Shown here in pieces: positions 1 through 11,184 of a stretch of 64,000 nucleotides of DNA. The translations under genes were made by a program, and so were the position numbers. Numbering within the stretch: position 1 is the first letter of the stretch; each line of letters starts with the position of its first letter. Origin of the DNA: Domibacillus robiginosus (GTDB taxonomy: Bacteria; Bacillota; Bacilli; Bacillales; Domibacillaceae); assembly GCF_000966195.1 (NCBI RefSeq), contig NZ_LAHL01000009.1, forward strand, positions 276,972-340,971, written 5' to 3'. The notes under the pieces were generated by a model. That model was not told where the DNA came from. It ran no database searches and saw nothing but the letters and a program-made list of their open reading frames with translations.

Positions 1-380
1 CCAAGACCTGCGCAGCCAAGCGATGGATTTTCCCAGTTGTCCTCTACAAAACGGATATCGTGTTCAAGCGGGTCAATGCCAAGTGCTTTTAATGAATCCA
101 AATACAATTCCTGAATATTATCTGGAGACGGCTTCATAATGACCTGGAATTGATGATGCTGATACAAACGGTTTGGGTTGTCTCCATACCGTCCATCTGC
201 AGGACGGCGGGACGGCTCCACATAAGCAACATTCCACGGCTCTGGCCCAATAGCCCGTAAAAACGTATAGGGACTCATCGTGCCTGCTCCTTTTTCTACA
301 TCGTACGCCTGCATTAAAATGCAGCCTTGATCTGACCAATGCTTCTGGAGCGTTAAAATCATCTCTTGAATATTCATTTT
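1..380 (-). CDS. glyQ: Glycyl-tRNA synthetase alpha subunit (partial, runs off left edge)
   Basis: Charges tRNA-Gly with glycine as the alpha chain of the alpha2beta2 cytosolic enzyme. Only the first ~126 residues are present; the C-terminus lies beyond base 1. The N-terminus ([14 protein letters not shown]), the segment around GAGTMSP and the run ending in [16 protein letters not shown] match GlyQ closely. Start ATG at 378-380 has an AGGAGG-type ribosome binding site just upstream. It follows a glycine-type T-box leader, and glyS would be expected next, outside the window. Confidence 0.95.
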
Positions 381-476
381 ACTTCCTCCTTTTTATCGAT
401 AAAGCACAGGACGCCCAATTCAGTGGGGCTTTAAGCTGGAGACGTTCCAGGGTACGGGTATTTTTGCTTAACAACA

Positions 477-710
477 AAAAAGCCCGTCCCTATGTAGCAC
501 AAAATTGTGTACATAGGGACGGGCTTTTACCCGCGGTTCCACCCTATTTGCCATAATGGCCGCTTTCTTTAAAACGTGCTCCAGAGTGCCCCTTCAGCCG
601 CTTTCTTTACCTGGCTTGCACCATCCCAGGCTCGCTTCGAAAGAAAATCATGCTTACTTGTTTCCTTCACTGCACTTGATTATTTGCTTTTGTCTATTAA
701 ACGGTAATGC
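477..710 (-). promoter_or_regulatory. T-box riboswitch controlling glyQS
   Basis: The leader binds uncharged tRNA-Gly and then lets transcription continue into glyQS. On the minus strand the T-box core GGTGGAACCGCGGG lies at about 531-544. It is followed by a strong terminator hairpin (arms in 481-525) and a U-run. Upstream is a long stem-I region with a plausible GGC glycine specifier around 587-595; that codon is an inference from position. A TTGACA -35 box at 724-729 overlaps the recO stop codon; the matching -10 is weak (near 702-706). This fills the 345-bp gap between recO and glyQ. Confidence 0.92.
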
Positions 711-725
711 ATATCGCCCTTTTTG

Positions 726-1499
726 TCAATCATCCGCTTCATCTTTTTTAAAGACATTTTCAAATCGTTCCATTTGCTCCAAAAACCGGCGTGACTTTAA
801 AAACAAGCCGGCATATTCATCGTAATACATCGAAATAGCCGCTCGCAGTTCTTTTTTTGTAGATTCTTTTACGTCAATAGAGCCGAGTCTGTCAAGATCA
901 AAAAAATAAAAAAGCCGCAGCAGTCGGATCGCGGCCGGTGAAAGAGGCAAATAATAAGGATCTTTATCGAAACAACGGTGGCAGATTAAGCCGTTTTCCC
1001 GAATAGAAAACCCGAAGTTTCCTTCGGTTTCTCCACACACCGCACAGGAAGAAAGCTCAGGACGGAGCCCGACCTGCGACAGCATTTTCATTTCAAAAAT
1101 GTTGGTAACAATAGCTGGATCCATTCCATCGTTGATATACGCAAGACTTTTACGTACAAGTTCAAACAGCGGTGCGCCTGCTTCTCCGTCTTCGGTCGTT
1201 CGGTCTGTGAGCTCTACAATATAAGCTGCATAAGCTGTTTTCAGCAAATCTTCCCGTATATGACGCATCGAATCAAGCGCTTCTCCCTGCTGCATTGTGC
1301 CAAGTCCCCGGCCGCCCTGCACAAGAAAATACCCATGAGTAAACGGCTGGGTAACACCGGAAAGTCGGCTGTTTGTTTTTTTTGCTCCTCGTGCAACAGC
1401 AGCTCTTTTGCCTTTTTCACGTGTCAGCATGGTCACGATCTTATTTGTTTCCCCGTAATCATTGGTCCGGAGCACGATGCCTTCCCATTTTTCAAGCAT
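726..1499 (-). CDS. recO: DNA repair protein RecO
   Basis: RecO (257 aa) is a recombination mediator: it anneals single strands and helps load RecA on SSB-coated DNA in the RecFOR pathway. An N-terminal OB-fold (~1-80) is followed by a helical part with a zinc-binding cluster near residues 150-175 (CAVC ... CHRC). The ORF is open to a GTG at 1508, but the ATG at 1499 has AAGGAG eight bases upstream and gives the usual N-terminus [10 protein letters not shown]. It lies 23 bp behind era; the small yqzL gene found between era and recO in some Bacillus is absent. Confidence 0.96.
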   Translation of the reverse strand: MLEKWEGIVLRTNDYGETNKIVTMLTREKGKRAAVARGAKKTNSRLSGVTQPFTHGYFLVQGGRGLGTMQQGEALDSMRHIREDLLKTAYAAYIVELTDRTTEDGEAGAPLFELVRKSLAYINDGMDPAIVTNIFEMKMLSQVGLRPELSSCAVCGETEGNFGFSIRENGLICHRCFDKDPYYLPLSPAAIRLLRLFYFFDLDRLGSIDVKESTKKELRAAISMYYDEYAGLFLKSRRFLEQMERFENVFKKDEADD

Positions 1500-1522
1500 G
1501 CTGCCCACTCCTTCTCAAGCCG

Positions 1523-3190
<1,668 letters not shown>

Positions 3191-3213
<23 letters not shown>

Positions 3214-3661
3214 CCAAAATATCTTTTTGACGGCTGAACATCTTTTTTTCATCTTGTTCATTCATATGGTCATAGCCAAGAAGATGCAAAAAGCCATGAA
3301 CGGTTAAAAAACCAAGCTCCCGTTCAAAAGAATGACCATATTCTTCTGCCTGCTCCTTTGCCCGGTCAATGGAAATAATAATATCTCCCAATACTCGAGG
3401 CAGATCTGTACCGGTAATAGCCACTTCATCTTCCCCCATTTCCTCAAGGGCAAATGAAATCACATCGGTTGGCGCATCTTTGTCCCGGTAATCACGGTTA
3501 ATTTCCTGAATGCGTTCATTGGTAACGAATGTAACAGAAACCTCGCTGCCATCCGGTACTGATTCCTTCACAGCTGCTAGCTGCAGCAATTCCTCAGAAA
3601 GCTTTTCCGCTCCCTCATTAAGTTCGTTCGTTTCGTCTAAAAAATCAATGACGAGTGCCAT
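3191..3661 (-). CDS. ybeY: Endoribonuclease YbeY, rRNA maturation factor
   Basis: YbeY (156 aa) is a single-strand RNase needed for 16S rRNA 3'-end processing and 70S quality control. The metal-binding motif H-x3-H-x5-H is seen as [14 protein letters not shown] at 3661 ([10 protein letters not shown]) has AAGGAG upstream and matches the usual family start, so the ten-residue upstream extension is not used. It overlaps phoH by 17 bp. Confidence 0.96.
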
Positions 3662-4634
3662 GCCGGCCATCTCCTTTTTCCGCTTTCTCATATGCTGTAA
3701 TCACTTTTGCTACAAGCGGATGACGCACAACATCTGCCCCTGATAAATGAACAAATGAAATACCATGCGTATTGCTAAGAATCTCCTCTGCTGAAACAAG
3801 CCCTGAAACTGCTCCTTTTGGCAGATCGATTTGTGTACGGTCGCCGGTAATGACCATTTTCGAACCGAAGCCAAGACGTGTTAAAAACATTTTCATCTGG
3901 GCATTCGTTGTATTTTGCGCTTCGTCTAAAATAACAAAGGCATCATCAAGCGTACGGCCCCGCATGTAAGCAAGCGGTGCTACTTCAATGGTTCCACGTT
4001 CAATCATACGCTCTGTATGCTCTGCTCCGAGAACATCATGGAGTGCATCGTACAGAGGGCGCAGATATGGATCGACTTTTTCTTTTAAGTCCCCTGGCAG
4101 AAAGCCAAGGCTTTCGCCTGCTTCAACAGCTGGACGCGTTAAAATAATACGCTTTACCTGGCTGTTTTTCAATGCACGCACAGCCATTACAACGGCGAGA
4201 TAGGTTTTCCCGGTTCCAGCCGGTCCGATACCAAACACAAGATCTTTACTGCGAATAGCTTCGATATAATCCCGCTGTCCCAGTGTTTTAATGCGAATGG
4301 ATTTGCCTTTTGCGTTTTTTGTGATTTCTTCTTCATACAATTCGTCTAAATATTCAATAGTGCCATTTTTAGCCATCTGTACAGCATTAATGACATCGCG
4401 TTCACTTATGTTGATTTGCTTGCGAATGACAGCAAGCAGCTGCTCTACCACTATCCGTGCTTTTTCAACGTTTTCAGCAGTTCCAGACAAATGAACCGCT
4501 TCTCCCCGTGTAACCATTGATACGTGGAATTCCTCTTCCATGATCGTCAAATGACGATCAGAAACGCCGAATAATAGGACGGCTTCGTTTTGGTCGCCGA
4601 GGGCGACGGCTGCTGACTTTAATTCTTCCTGCAT
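3645..4634 (-). CDS. phoH: PhoH-like ATPase (YbeZ/PhoL type)
   Basis: A 329-aa RNA-associated ATPase related to the helicase superfamily that is nearly always coupled to ybeY. An N-terminal KH-like region (~20-90) precedes the PhoH ATPase domain with Walker [12 protein letters not shown] and Walker B VILDEAQN. The start at 4634 has AAGGAG at good spacing. Gene order yqfD-phoH-ybeY is the standard Bacillus one. Despite its name, a phosphate-starvation role is not established in Bacillaceae; RNA processing with YbeY is the better inference. Confidence 0.95.
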   Translation of the reverse strand: MQEELKSAAVALGDQNEAVLLFGVSDRHLTIMEEEFHVSMVTRGEAVHLSGTAENVEKARIVVEQLLAVIRKQINISERDVINAVQMAKNGTIEYLDELYEEEITKNAKGKSIRIKTLGQRDYIEAIRSKDLVFGIGPAGTGKTYLAVVMAVRALKNSQVKRIILTRPAVEAGESLGFLPGDLKEKVDPYLRPLYDALHDVLGAEHTERMIERGTIEVAPLAYMRGRTLDDAFVILDEAQNTTNAQMKMFLTRLGFGSKMVITGDRTQIDLPKGAVSGLVSAEEILSNTHGISFVHLSGADVVRHPLVAKVITAYEKAEKGDGRHGTRH

Positions 4635-4659
4635 TCAATCATTCTCCTTAGCTGCCACG

Positions 4660-5787
4660 TTAGTGAATTGCAATATTTTCAAGTACTTGGAAGTGTATAA
4701 TCACTTTTACTTTACCACTTTCAGCCCGCTTCTGTAAAACGTTTTCGCCTGTTATAACTGCTTCTTTAGGCAGTTTAGCCATTAATGCTGCCTTCGCTGC
4801 CTGAATGACTCTTTTTTCTTGTTCCGCTTCTGATTCGACTGTGCCAGCTCGTTTTAAAGAATAATCCGTTTCAGTCCGTAATGAGAACGGGAGCTGATAA
4901 GAAAAGAAGTGAAAAGAATAACGATTTTCTTCGGTTTGAACCGGTCCTTTCAAAGAAGAAGGATCCCATAAACTATATTCTTTTTCTCCAATTGAAAAAA
5001 AGATATGTTTTCTTTTTTCCCCATTTCGTGTTTTTAATGCGTTGCCTCCAAGTGTAACGGTTGCTTTATACCATGTTTCTGCTGTGACAGTACCAGCAGC
5101 CGGCTTTTTTTTCGTCCCTTTAATTAACGGGTCCCCTGCTTCTACAAAGTCGCCTCGTCGAATCTCCGCGACACCATACTTGATGAACATGTCATGGACC
5201 ACGCCCGATTTCGCTGCTCTTACGTGTCGCGTTTTTGCTGTATCAAGCGCTGGCGGCTTCTCAGAAGAAACGTCTACTACATAAACAACACCTTTTTTCT
5301 GAATCAAAAAACGGACCACACCCGGTATATTTTGAACAGCACGTCTTGAAATTTCTTCTGTATTCACATCATGCAGCTGAATAGCGCCTTCTCGAACCCC
5401 TTCTTTTTTAAGAAAAGTTCGGATGTCTCTTTCCAGTTCGGCATCTGCTCCCTGTATATCGATTCGGATGATCATTGCGGACAATAAAATCATCAAAATA
5501 AAAAAGCAGATGCTGGTGAGTAAAAATGGTGTAAAGCGCATAATCCGCTTTTTCAGAAAAGGAAGGCCAGTCCGTTCCTTAAACCGAACCTTGCCTTTAA
5601 AATGCCTTGCTTCCTGCCGAAGCTTTCCCAGGTCTTCCAGACAAAGGCTAAATTGGACTTCATTCTGGCGGCTGTATTGCAGATTTTTTAACGTGACGCC
5701 GCGCTGGTGCAGTCTGCCAGGAAACAAAGGGGCCTCTTCTCCTCTGACCAGCACGGTTACAGCGCCTTTTAAAAAAAAGTCAGCCAC
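4660..5787 (-). CDS. yqfD: Sporulation protein YqfD
   Basis: A 375-aa membrane protein made during sporulation in the mother cell (SigE regulon in B. subtilis). One transmembrane helix is seen near residues 88-112, after an arginine/lysine-rich stretch, and is followed by a large domain outside the membrane. The start is a GTG at 5787 with AAAGGA nine bases upstream, overlapping the yqfC stop by 8 bp. YqfD and YqfC are conserved as a pair in spore formers; the molecular function is not known. Confidence 0.93.
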   Translation of the reverse strand: MADFFLKGAVTVLVRGEEAPLFPGRLHQRGVTLKNLQYSRQNEVQFSLCLEDLGKLRQEARHFKGKVRFKERTGLPFLKKRIMRFTPFLLTSICFFILMILLSAMIIRIDIQGADAELERDIRTFLKKEGVREGAIQLHDVNTEEISRRAVQNIPGVVRFLIQKKGVVYVVDVSSEKPPALDTAKTRHVRAAKSGVVHDMFIKYGVAEIRRGDFVEAGDPLIKGTKKKPAAGTVTAETWYKATVTLGGNALKTRNGEKRKHIFFSIGEKEYSLWDPSSLKGPVQTEENRYSFHFFSYQLPFSLRTETDYSLKRAGTVESEAEQEKRVIQAAKAALMAKLPKEAVITGENVLQKRAESGKVKVIIHFQVLENIAIH

Positions 5788-6046
5788 TTCTTTTTTCCTT
5801 TAAACAAACGCTTGTCATCGTTCCTTCAATGACTACTTCAGAAGGCATTAATTCAATGACCTCCAGCGATTTCCCCTGTATTTCAAGCAAAGCATCCGAC
5901 AGCTGGATGCGCACAGTTTGGTCGGTAAATTGCTCGAGTTTTTCAGCGTTGTAAACTGTCACTTTGTTCATGCCAATAATTACGACTCTTGGAATGCGGC
6001 CGACAGCGTCTTCTGGCAGTCCAGCCATTTTCCCCATCCATTTCAT
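5780..6046 (-). CDS. yqfC: Sporulation protein YqfC
   Basis: A small protein (88 aa) with the YabP/YqfC fold, found only in spore formers and belonging to the SigE regulon in B. subtilis. The body from LPEDAVGRIPRVVIIG to VVIEGTMTSVCLKE fits the family. The ORF begins at 6070, but no ribosome binding site precedes that ATG. The ATG at 6046 follows GAAAGGGG and gives the expected family start. Confidence 0.92.
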   Translation of the reverse strand: MKWMGKMAGLPEDAVGRIPRVVIIGMNKVTVYNAEKLEQFTDQTVRIQLSDALLEIQGKSLEVIELMPSEVVIEGTMTSVCLKEKRSG

Positions 6047-6097
6047 TAAAAACGCCCCTTTCTTTTTCATATATGTATGAAAAAAAAGGGGCCCTCA

Positions 6098-6448
6098 TCA
6101 CTTTTTGCGTTTAGACTTTGGCGGACCGAGGATTTCAGACAGTACAATGCCTTTTACCATATCTTCTCCAGTCCAGGTATCGATTACAGAAATCGATTCT
6201 TGTTTTTTTATTCGACTTGCCCGGACAGGACGCGACGGCTTTTCATCTGCTCTGGCTGCCTTTTGTATGTGCGGCTGCCTTGATTCTGTCTCCATCGCTG
6301 CCTGTGCTTTTGCTTTTTGTTCTTCAAGCCGTCTGGTTAAGTCTTTCGCTTTACGTTCTGCTTGCTGTTTATTGGGTTTAGTTGTTTCCTGCTTTTCCTT
6401 TTTGTTGAAAAGCATCGAGATCAAACCGGCAATAATGGCAAAGATCAA
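6098..6448 (-). CDS. yqfB: YqfB-like hypothetical membrane-anchored protein
   Basis: A 116-aa protein with one N-terminal hydrophobic segment (IFAIIAGLISMLF) followed by a highly charged, Lys/Glu/Arg-rich, probably coiled region. Its position between floA and yqfC matches B. subtilis yqfB; the match is by position and general features, and function is unknown. The start is odd. The strong AAGGGGG site lies 17 bases before the TTG at 6448, too far for normal use. An in-frame ATC (6463) and ATA (6457) sit closer, so the true start may be non-canonical. Confidence 0.7.
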   Translation of the reverse strand: MIFAIIAGLISMLFNKKEKQETTKPNKQQAERKAKDLTRRLEEQKAKAQAAMETESRQPHIQKAARADEKPSRPVRASRIKKQESISVIDTWTGEDMVKGIVLSEILGPPKSKRKK

Positions 6449-6479
6449 AGCTTCTATTGCGATGACCCCCTTACGTTAA

Positions 6480-7475
6480 TTAATCCTGCTTATGGTCTTT
6501 TTTCTTATCCCCCAGGCCGCTGATGGCATCGCGCATGTCCGTGTCTGCTGAAAGGTTCTGGATATTCAAATAATCCATAACGCCGATATTACCGGCACGC
6601 AGTGCTTCACCCATCGCAAGTGGTACATCCGCTTCTGCTTCTACAACTTTTGCCCGCATTTCTTCTACGCGCGCTTTCATTTCCTGCTCTTTTGCTACCG
6701 CCATCGCACGGCGCTCTTCTGCTTTTGCCTGGGCAATGTTTTTATCTGCTTCAGCTTGCTCTGTCTGCAGCTCGGCCCCGATATTTTTACCGATGTCTAC
6801 ATCCGCAATATCAATGGACAAAATTTCAAAAGCCGTACCGGAATCCAGCCCTTTATTTAAAACGGTTTGTGAAATCATATCCGGATTTTCTAATACTTTT
6901 TTGTGGTGATCACTTGAACCAATGGTAGAAACAATCCCTTCACCAACACGTGCGACAATTGTTTCTTCCCCGGCTCCCCCGACCAGACGGTCAATATTCG
7001 CACGTACAGTGATACGCGCTTTTGCTTTTACTTCAATTCCATTCATCGCCACACCTGCAATAAAAGGCGTTTCGATCACTTTCGGATTAACGCTCATTTG
7101 AACAGCTTCGAGAACATCACGGCCGGCAAGATCAATCGCAGCCGCACGTTCAAATGTTAGCTCAATATTCGCGCGGTGTGCTGCAATAAGCGCGTTTACA
7201 ACACGGTCAACATTTCCGCCTGCCAGGTAATGGCTTTCTAGTTGGTTAATTGTTAATCCAAGTCCTGCTTTTGATGCTTTAATAAGCGGGTTCACTACGC
7301 GGCTTGGTATAACCCGGCGCAGGCGCATGCCGACTAATGTAAAGATACTAATTTTCACACCGGCCGCCAGCGCGGAAATCCAAAGCGCCACCGGGACAAG
7401 CGTTAATAAAATGCTAAGTACAATAATGACGCCGATAACGGCCGCAATCAAAAGAACAGTATTTCCTATAACCAT
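6480..7475 (-). CDS. floA: Flotillin-like protein FloA
   Basis: FloA (331 aa) scaffolds functional membrane microdomains and influences membrane fluidity, kinase signalling and cell-wall synthesis. An N-terminal membrane hairpin (~1-50) is followed by the PHB-like domain and a long Ala/Glu-rich coiled coil (~235-290, [17 protein letters not shown]). Similarity to B. subtilis FloA (YqfA) is very high along the whole length, with a normal start at 7475. It lies 15 bp after an NfeD-family gene, the typical flotillin partner. Confidence 0.97.
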   Translation of the reverse strand: MVIGNTVLLIAAVIGVIIVLSILLTLVPVALWISALAAGVKISIFTLVGMRLRRVIPSRVVNPLIKASKAGLGLTINQLESHYLAGGNVDRVVNALIAAHRANIELTFERAAAIDLAGRDVLEAVQMSVNPKVIETPFIAGVAMNGIEVKAKARITVRANIDRLVGGAGEETIVARVGEGIVSTIGSSDHHKKVLENPDMISQTVLNKGLDSGTAFEILSIDIADVDIGKNIGAELQTEQAEADKNIAQAKAEERRAMAVAKEQEMKARVEEMRAKVVEAEADVPLAMGEALRAGNIGVMDYLNIQNLSADTDMRDAISGLGDKKKDHKQD

Positions 7476-7490
7476 ACGTTCATTCCTCCT

Positions 7491-8195
7491 CTAGGATTCA
7501 ATCTCTCTCACTACTACGCGGACCCCTTCTGTTTTTACAACAGCTACTTCTGCTCCAGAAGCAATGAAAACGCCTTCTGCTACTGCATCAATACGCTCTC
7601 CTTCAATAACAACTGTCCCAGATGGCCGAAGCGGCGTTTTTGTTTTCCCCACTTTGCCAATTAAATCTGTACGATTAACATTTGACACGTAACCACTTTC
7701 CGTATTCGTCGAGTCGCTTAAGATGAATTTCTTAAAAAATCTCATTTCTTTTCCCAACACCTTTACCATCAAAATCAGTACTACTGTTGCTACTAAAAAG
7801 GCGATCAACAGGGAAATAGCCATCCATAGCATGCTTGCACCAGCAAAAAGCACTCCCGCTGCAAAAAGCAGGAAGCCCAGAAAGCCTACGATGCCGCCCG
7901 GCAAAATCACTTCTGCGAGAATAAAAAAGACACCGAATAAAATAAGCAGTACAGTTGATACACCGGCATCTCCTGACATCATATGACCCGCTGTAAAGAT
8001 CATGAGTGCGAGTGTGCTTGCTATGCCAGGCAGGCCAAAGCCAGGTGTGAATAATTCCAAAATAAAACCTGTCAGCATAACTGATAATAATATGATGATG
8101 ACAATTGGATGCGTAGCAAAACCAATGAAACCGCCTTCCCAATCAAATGCAGCTAAAATTGGAAAACTCACAAGCAGCCCTGTCTCTTTTCTCAT
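7491..8195 (-). CDS. NfeD family membrane protein, short form (YqeZ-like)
   Basis: A 234-aa NfeD protein, probable partner of FloA. Four or five hydrophobic segments span about 25-135 (note ELFTPGFGLPG), followed by a C-terminal OB-fold (~165-230). B. subtilis YqeZ, at the same site, is about twice as long because of an N-terminal ClpP-like serine protease. Here that domain is missing, and only 115 bp separate this start (ATG 8195, AAAAGGAT upstream) from yqeY, so no protease remnant fits. This looks like a stable short NfeD rather than a broken gene. Confidence 0.88.
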   Translation of the reverse strand: MRKETGLLVSFPILAAFDWEGGFIGFATHPIVIIILLSVMLTGFILELFTPGFGLPGIASTLALMIFTAGHMMSGDAGVSTVLLILFGVFFILAEVILPGGIVGFLGFLLFAAGVLFAGASMLWMAISLLIAFLVATVVLILMVKVLGKEMRFFKKFILSDSTNTESGYVSNVNRTDLIGKVGKTKTPLRPSGTVVIEGERIDAVAEGVFIASGAEVAVVKTEGVRVVVREIES

Positions 8196-8278
8196 TTAAA
8201 TCCTTTTCACCGCCTTCCTATTGATTGTTTCTTGTGTATACGGAATAAACAAGCAAAAAGTTTCATAAAATAAAATAA

Positions 8279-8312
8279 AAAACTGCCGCCCCATGAAGGA
8301 CGGCAGTTTTTT
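8279..8312 (-). terminator. Terminator after yqeY
   Basis: On the minus strand, AAAACTGCCGTCC and GGGGCGGCAGTTTT form a GC-rich hairpin followed by a T-run, directly after the yqeY stop. It separates rpsU-yqeY from the nfeD-floA-yqf operon. Confidence 0.85.
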
Positions 8313-8757
8313 AGGAAAGCTTTTCTTGAACAAGACGGTTGACAAGCGAGCCATCTGCTTTGCCTTTTACCTGTGGCATAAGCGCAGCCATCACTTTCCC
8401 CATATCTGATTTTGCAGAAGCACCTGTGTCAGCAATCGTTTTGTCCACAATAGCTGATACTTCCTCTTCCGAAAGCTGTTCCGGCATATATTCGTTCACG
8501 TAAGTCAGTTCAGTCTGAATTTTGGCCACAAGATCCTCACGGCCAGCTTTTTCAAACTCGTGGAGGGAGTCTTTGCGCTGTTTCACTTCGCGAGAAAGGA
8601 CTGTCAGTTCTTCCTCTTCCGTCAGGTCGCGGCCGCCTGCTTTAATGCTTTCATTTTGCAATGCAGCTTTCAGCATGCGGATGACTGTCAGCTTTTCTTT
8701 CTCTTTGTTCTTCATCGCTTGCTTCATCTCGTCATTAAGACGTCCGAGAAGACTCAT
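8311..8757 (-). CDS. yqeY: GatB/YqeY domain-containing protein
   Basis: A 148-aa all-helical protein with the tail domain of GatB (tRNA amidotransferase) as its whole body. Motifs seen include [13 protein letters not shown] at the start, [11 protein letters not shown] and the C-terminal [18 protein letters not shown]. The precise role is unknown; a tRNA-interacting function is inferred from the GatB domain. Cotranscription with rpsU is conserved in Bacillaceae. Confidence 0.93.
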   Translation of the reverse strand: MSLLGRLNDEMKQAMKNKEKEKLTVIRMLKAALQNESIKAGGRDLTEEEELTVLSREVKQRKDSLHEFEKAGREDLVAKIQTELTYVNEYMPEQLSEEEVSAIVDKTIADTGASAKSDMGKVMAALMPQVKGKADGSLVNRLVQEKLS

Positions 8758-8771
8758 ATAAAAACCTCCTC

Positions 8772-8945
8772 TTAGAACTTACGTTTACGAGCTGCTTCTG
8801 ATTTCTTTTTGCGTTTCACGCTTGGTTTTTCATAAAATTCGCGCTTTCTGTACTCCTGCAGGGTGCCAGTTTTAGAAACAGTTTTCTTGAAACGGCGAAG
8901 AGCATCCTCAAGCGATTCGTTTTTGCGAACAACAGTTTTTGACAT
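8772..8945 (-). CDS. rpsU: 30S ribosomal protein S21
   Basis: Short basic ribosomal protein (57 aa) on the platform of the 30S subunit near the anti-Shine-Dalgarno helix. It begins [10 protein letters not shown] and ends in a Lys/Arg-rich tail. The ORF is open 8 codons upstream, but the ATG at 8945 has GGAGG upstream and is the family start. A SigA-type promoter lies 54-82 bp upstream. First gene of rpsU-yqeY. Confidence 0.98.
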   Translation of the reverse strand: MSKTVVRKNESLEDALRRFKKTVSKTGTLQEYRKREFYEKPSVKRKKKSEAARKRKF

Positions 8946-8998
8946 TTCTTTTTCCCTCCCTCCGAACACATTACGATGGAAATTCCATGTACTGCACT

Positions 8999-9027
8999 AT
9001 TATAATACATGCATCATATTCGGTCAA
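8999..9027 (-). promoter_or_regulatory. SigA-type promoter of rpsU
   Basis: Minus strand: TTGACC (9022-9027), a 17-bp spacer, then a perfect TATAAT (8999-9004), about 54 bp before the rpsU start. Confidence 0.85.
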
Positions 9028-9054
9028 GAAACTTTCTTTACAAAAGGTAGATAA

Positions 9055-9744
9055 TTAATAGCCGGCTTCTCCTTCAACACCCGTCACGATTGCAATGCCT
9101 GAGCTTGCTCCAATTCGTGTTGCTCCTGCTTTCACCATGTTCATCGCATCCTGCTGCGTACGAACGCCTCCTGAAGCTTTTACGCCGATTTTTGGACCAA
9201 CCGTTTCACGCATCAAGCGGATATCCTCTTCTGTTGCTCCGCCCGACGAAAAACCGGTTGATGTTTTTACATAATCAGCTCCAGCTGCTACTGCCAGCTC
9301 GCATGCTATTTTCTTTTCTTTTTGGGTTAGCAGGCTTGTTTCAATAATTACTTTCACAAGTGCTTTTCCCTGGGCGGAAGCAACGACCGCTTTAATATCT
9401 TTTTGAACAGTTTCTCTGTCACCGTCTTTTAAAGCACCAATATTAATTACCATATCCACTTCTGTTGCTCCGTGCTCAATGGCTGCTTTTGTTTCAAACG
9501 CTTTTACTTCAGTCAGTGTGGCTCCAAGCGGAAATCCAATAACAGTACAAACCTTTACCTCCGATTCACGCAGAAGTTCTGCTGCCTGCTTTACACGCGC
9601 CGGATTTACACATACAGAAGCAAACCCGTGCCGGCTTGCTTCCTCACACAGCTTCGCAATCTCTTCTTTTGTTGCATCCGCTTTTAATAGCGTATGGTCA
9701 ATTGTTTTTGCGATATTTCCAAATGTATCGGTAATCATCTTCAT
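9055..9744 (-). CDS. deoC: Deoxyribose-phosphate aldolase
   Basis: DeoC (229 aa) cleaves 2-deoxyribose-5-phosphate to glyceraldehyde-3-phosphate and acetaldehyde in deoxynucleoside catabolism. TIM-barrel motifs seen are [11 protein letters not shown] near the start, [15 protein letters not shown] and the Schiff-base lysine in [13 protein letters not shown], with a second active-site lysine in GVKASGG. The start has AAAGGGGATC upstream. Nucleoside phosphorylase genes that often accompany deoC are not adjacent; a terminator separates it from mtaB. Confidence 0.97.
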   Translation of the reverse strand: MKMITDTFGNIAKTIDHTLLKADATKEEIAKLCEEASRHGFASVCVNPARVKQAAELLRESEVKVCTVIGFPLGATLTEVKAFETKAAIEHGATEVDMVINIGALKDGDRETVQKDIKAVVASAQGKALVKVIIETSLLTQKEKKIACELAVAAGADYVKTSTGFSSGGATEEDIRLMRETVGPKIGVKASGGVRTQQDAMNMVKAGATRIGASSGIAIVTGVEGEAGY

Positions 9745-9814
9745 GATCCCCTTTCAGTTAGTTGTCCGTACCTCTTCATTTTATCATTATTCCGGGCTGC
9801 TTGCGAGAAACAAC

Positions 9815-9846
9815 AGCAAAAAAGCCGGCGCAGTGGCCGGCTTTTG
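9815..9846 (-). terminator. Terminator after mtaB (hrcA operon end)
   Basis: Inverted repeat AAGCCGGC / GCCGGCTT with T-tracts on both sides, immediately after the mtaB stop. It ends the long heat-shock operon on the minus strand. Confidence 0.85.
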
Positions 9847-9847
9847 G

Positions 9848-11179
9848 TTATGCATGGGCTGGTTCAAGAACACGGACAAATTGCCCTTCGTTGTATGGAT
9901 AGCCTGCTTTTGTAATCTTTACTTTTACAATTTTTCCCACCATGTCTTCTGTAGCCGGAAAAACGACTTTCAAGTAATTGTCGGTATAACCGCTGTAAAG
10001 TCCTTCTCCACCTTCTCCAAACGGCTCTTCCGGAATCACTTCGAGCACTTCGCCTTCAAAACGCGCCGCGTATTCTTTTGCAAGCTGGTCGGACAGGGCG
10101 ATCAATTTATGAACACGCTCGTTTTTCACTTCTTCATTTACTTGATCTTCCATCCGGGCCGCCGGCGTACCCGTCCGTTTTGAATAAGGAAACACATGCA
10201 GCTCCGAGAAGCCATGTTCTTTAATAAAATTGTATGTCTCCATAAATTCTTCTTCTGTTTCACCCGGGAAGCCGACAATCACATCAGATGTTACAGCAAG
10301 ACCTGGAAGTGCTTTTTTTAGCCGGTTTAAGCGGTCTGCAAAAGCGGCCATTGTATATTTGCGGCGCATCCGCTTCAATACCGTATCTGAACCAGACTGA
10401 AGCGGAATGTGTAGATGGCGTACCACAATATTGGACTGATCAATCACATCAATCACTTCGTCAGTTAATTGGCTGGCTTCAATAGAGGAAATACGAATTC
10501 TCTTTAATCCCGGCACCTTGGCTTCAAGATCGCGAAGAAGCATGGCCAGGTTGTAATCCTTAAAGTCAGACCCATAACCACCTGTGTGAATGCCTGTCAG
10601 AACAATTTCCTGATAGCCCGATTCAACAAGCTGACTGGCCTGGCGGATCACTTCCTCCGGATCACGCGAACGCATTAAGCCGCGTGCCCATGGGATAATA
10701 CAAAACGTGCAGAAGTTGTTGCAGCCCTCCTGAATTTTAAGGGAAGCACGAGTCCGGTCCGTGAATGCTGGCACATCCAGTTCTTCATACACGCGATTCT
10801 TCATAATATTGCCTACCGCATTGATTGGCTGGCGCTCTGCTTTAAACTGCTCAATATAGCCAAGCATTTTTACGCGGTCCTGTGTGCCTACTACAATATC
10901 TACTCCAGGAATCGCCATAATTTCAGCCGGGGATGTCTGTGCATAGCAGCCGGTGACGCAAATAACCGCATCTGGATTTTTGCGCACAGCGCGCCGGATC
11001 ACCTGCCGACTTTTTTTGTCACCTGTATTGGTCACGGTACATGTATTAATCACATAAACGTCAGACATTTTTTCAAAATCTGTACGCTCATAGCCTTGCT
11101 GTTCAAACAGCTGCCAGATTGCTTCTGTTTCGTAATGGTTTACTTTGCAGCCTAATGTATGAAATGCCACTGTTGGCAT
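9848..11179 (-). CDS. mtaB: tRNA (t6A37) methylthiotransferase MtaB
   Basis: MtaB (443 aa) is a radical-SAM enzyme converting t6A37 to ms2t6A37 in tRNAs that read ANN codons. An N-terminal UPF0004 domain carries three Fe-S cysteines (in GCKVN, NTCTVT and GCYAQ). The radical-SAM core has CNNFCTFC, and a C-terminal TRAM domain covers ~375-443. The ATG at 11179 has AGAGGTG upstream; the ORF's GTG at 11188 lies within that site. Last gene of the hrcA operon, as in B. subtilis (yqeV). Confidence 0.96.
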   Translation of the reverse strand: MPTVAFHTLGCKVNHYETEAIWQLFEQQGYERTDFEKMSDVYVINTCTVTNTGDKKSRQVIRRAVRKNPDAVICVTGCYAQTSPAEIMAIPGVDIVVGTQDRVKMLGYIEQFKAERQPINAVGNIMKNRVYEELDVPAFTDRTRASLKIQEGCNNFCTFCIIPWARGLMRSRDPEEVIRQASQLVESGYQEIVLTGIHTGGYGSDFKDYNLAMLLRDLEAKVPGLKRIRISSIEASQLTDEVIDVIDQSNIVVRHLHIPLQSGSDTVLKRMRRKYTMAAFADRLNRLKKALPGLAVTSDVIVGFPGETEEEFMETYNFIKEHGFSELHVFPYSKRTGTPAARMEDQVNEEVKNERVHKLIALSDQLAKEYAARFEGEVLEVIPEEPFGEGGEGLYSGYTDNYLKVVFPATEDMVGKIVKVKITKAGYPYNEGQFVRVLEPAHA

Positions 11180-11184
11180 GTTGA

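Noticed and set aside
6105..6479. Plus-strand ORF opposite yqfB
   Set aside because: yqfB has operon context and the family position; the opposite frame has no ribosome binding site or family features.
9479..10183. Long plus-strand ORF (234 codons) antisense to deoC and mtaB
   Set aside because: Both genes on the minus strand are clear family members with ribosome binding sites; the plus-strand frame has no recognisable domain and spans an intergenic terminator.
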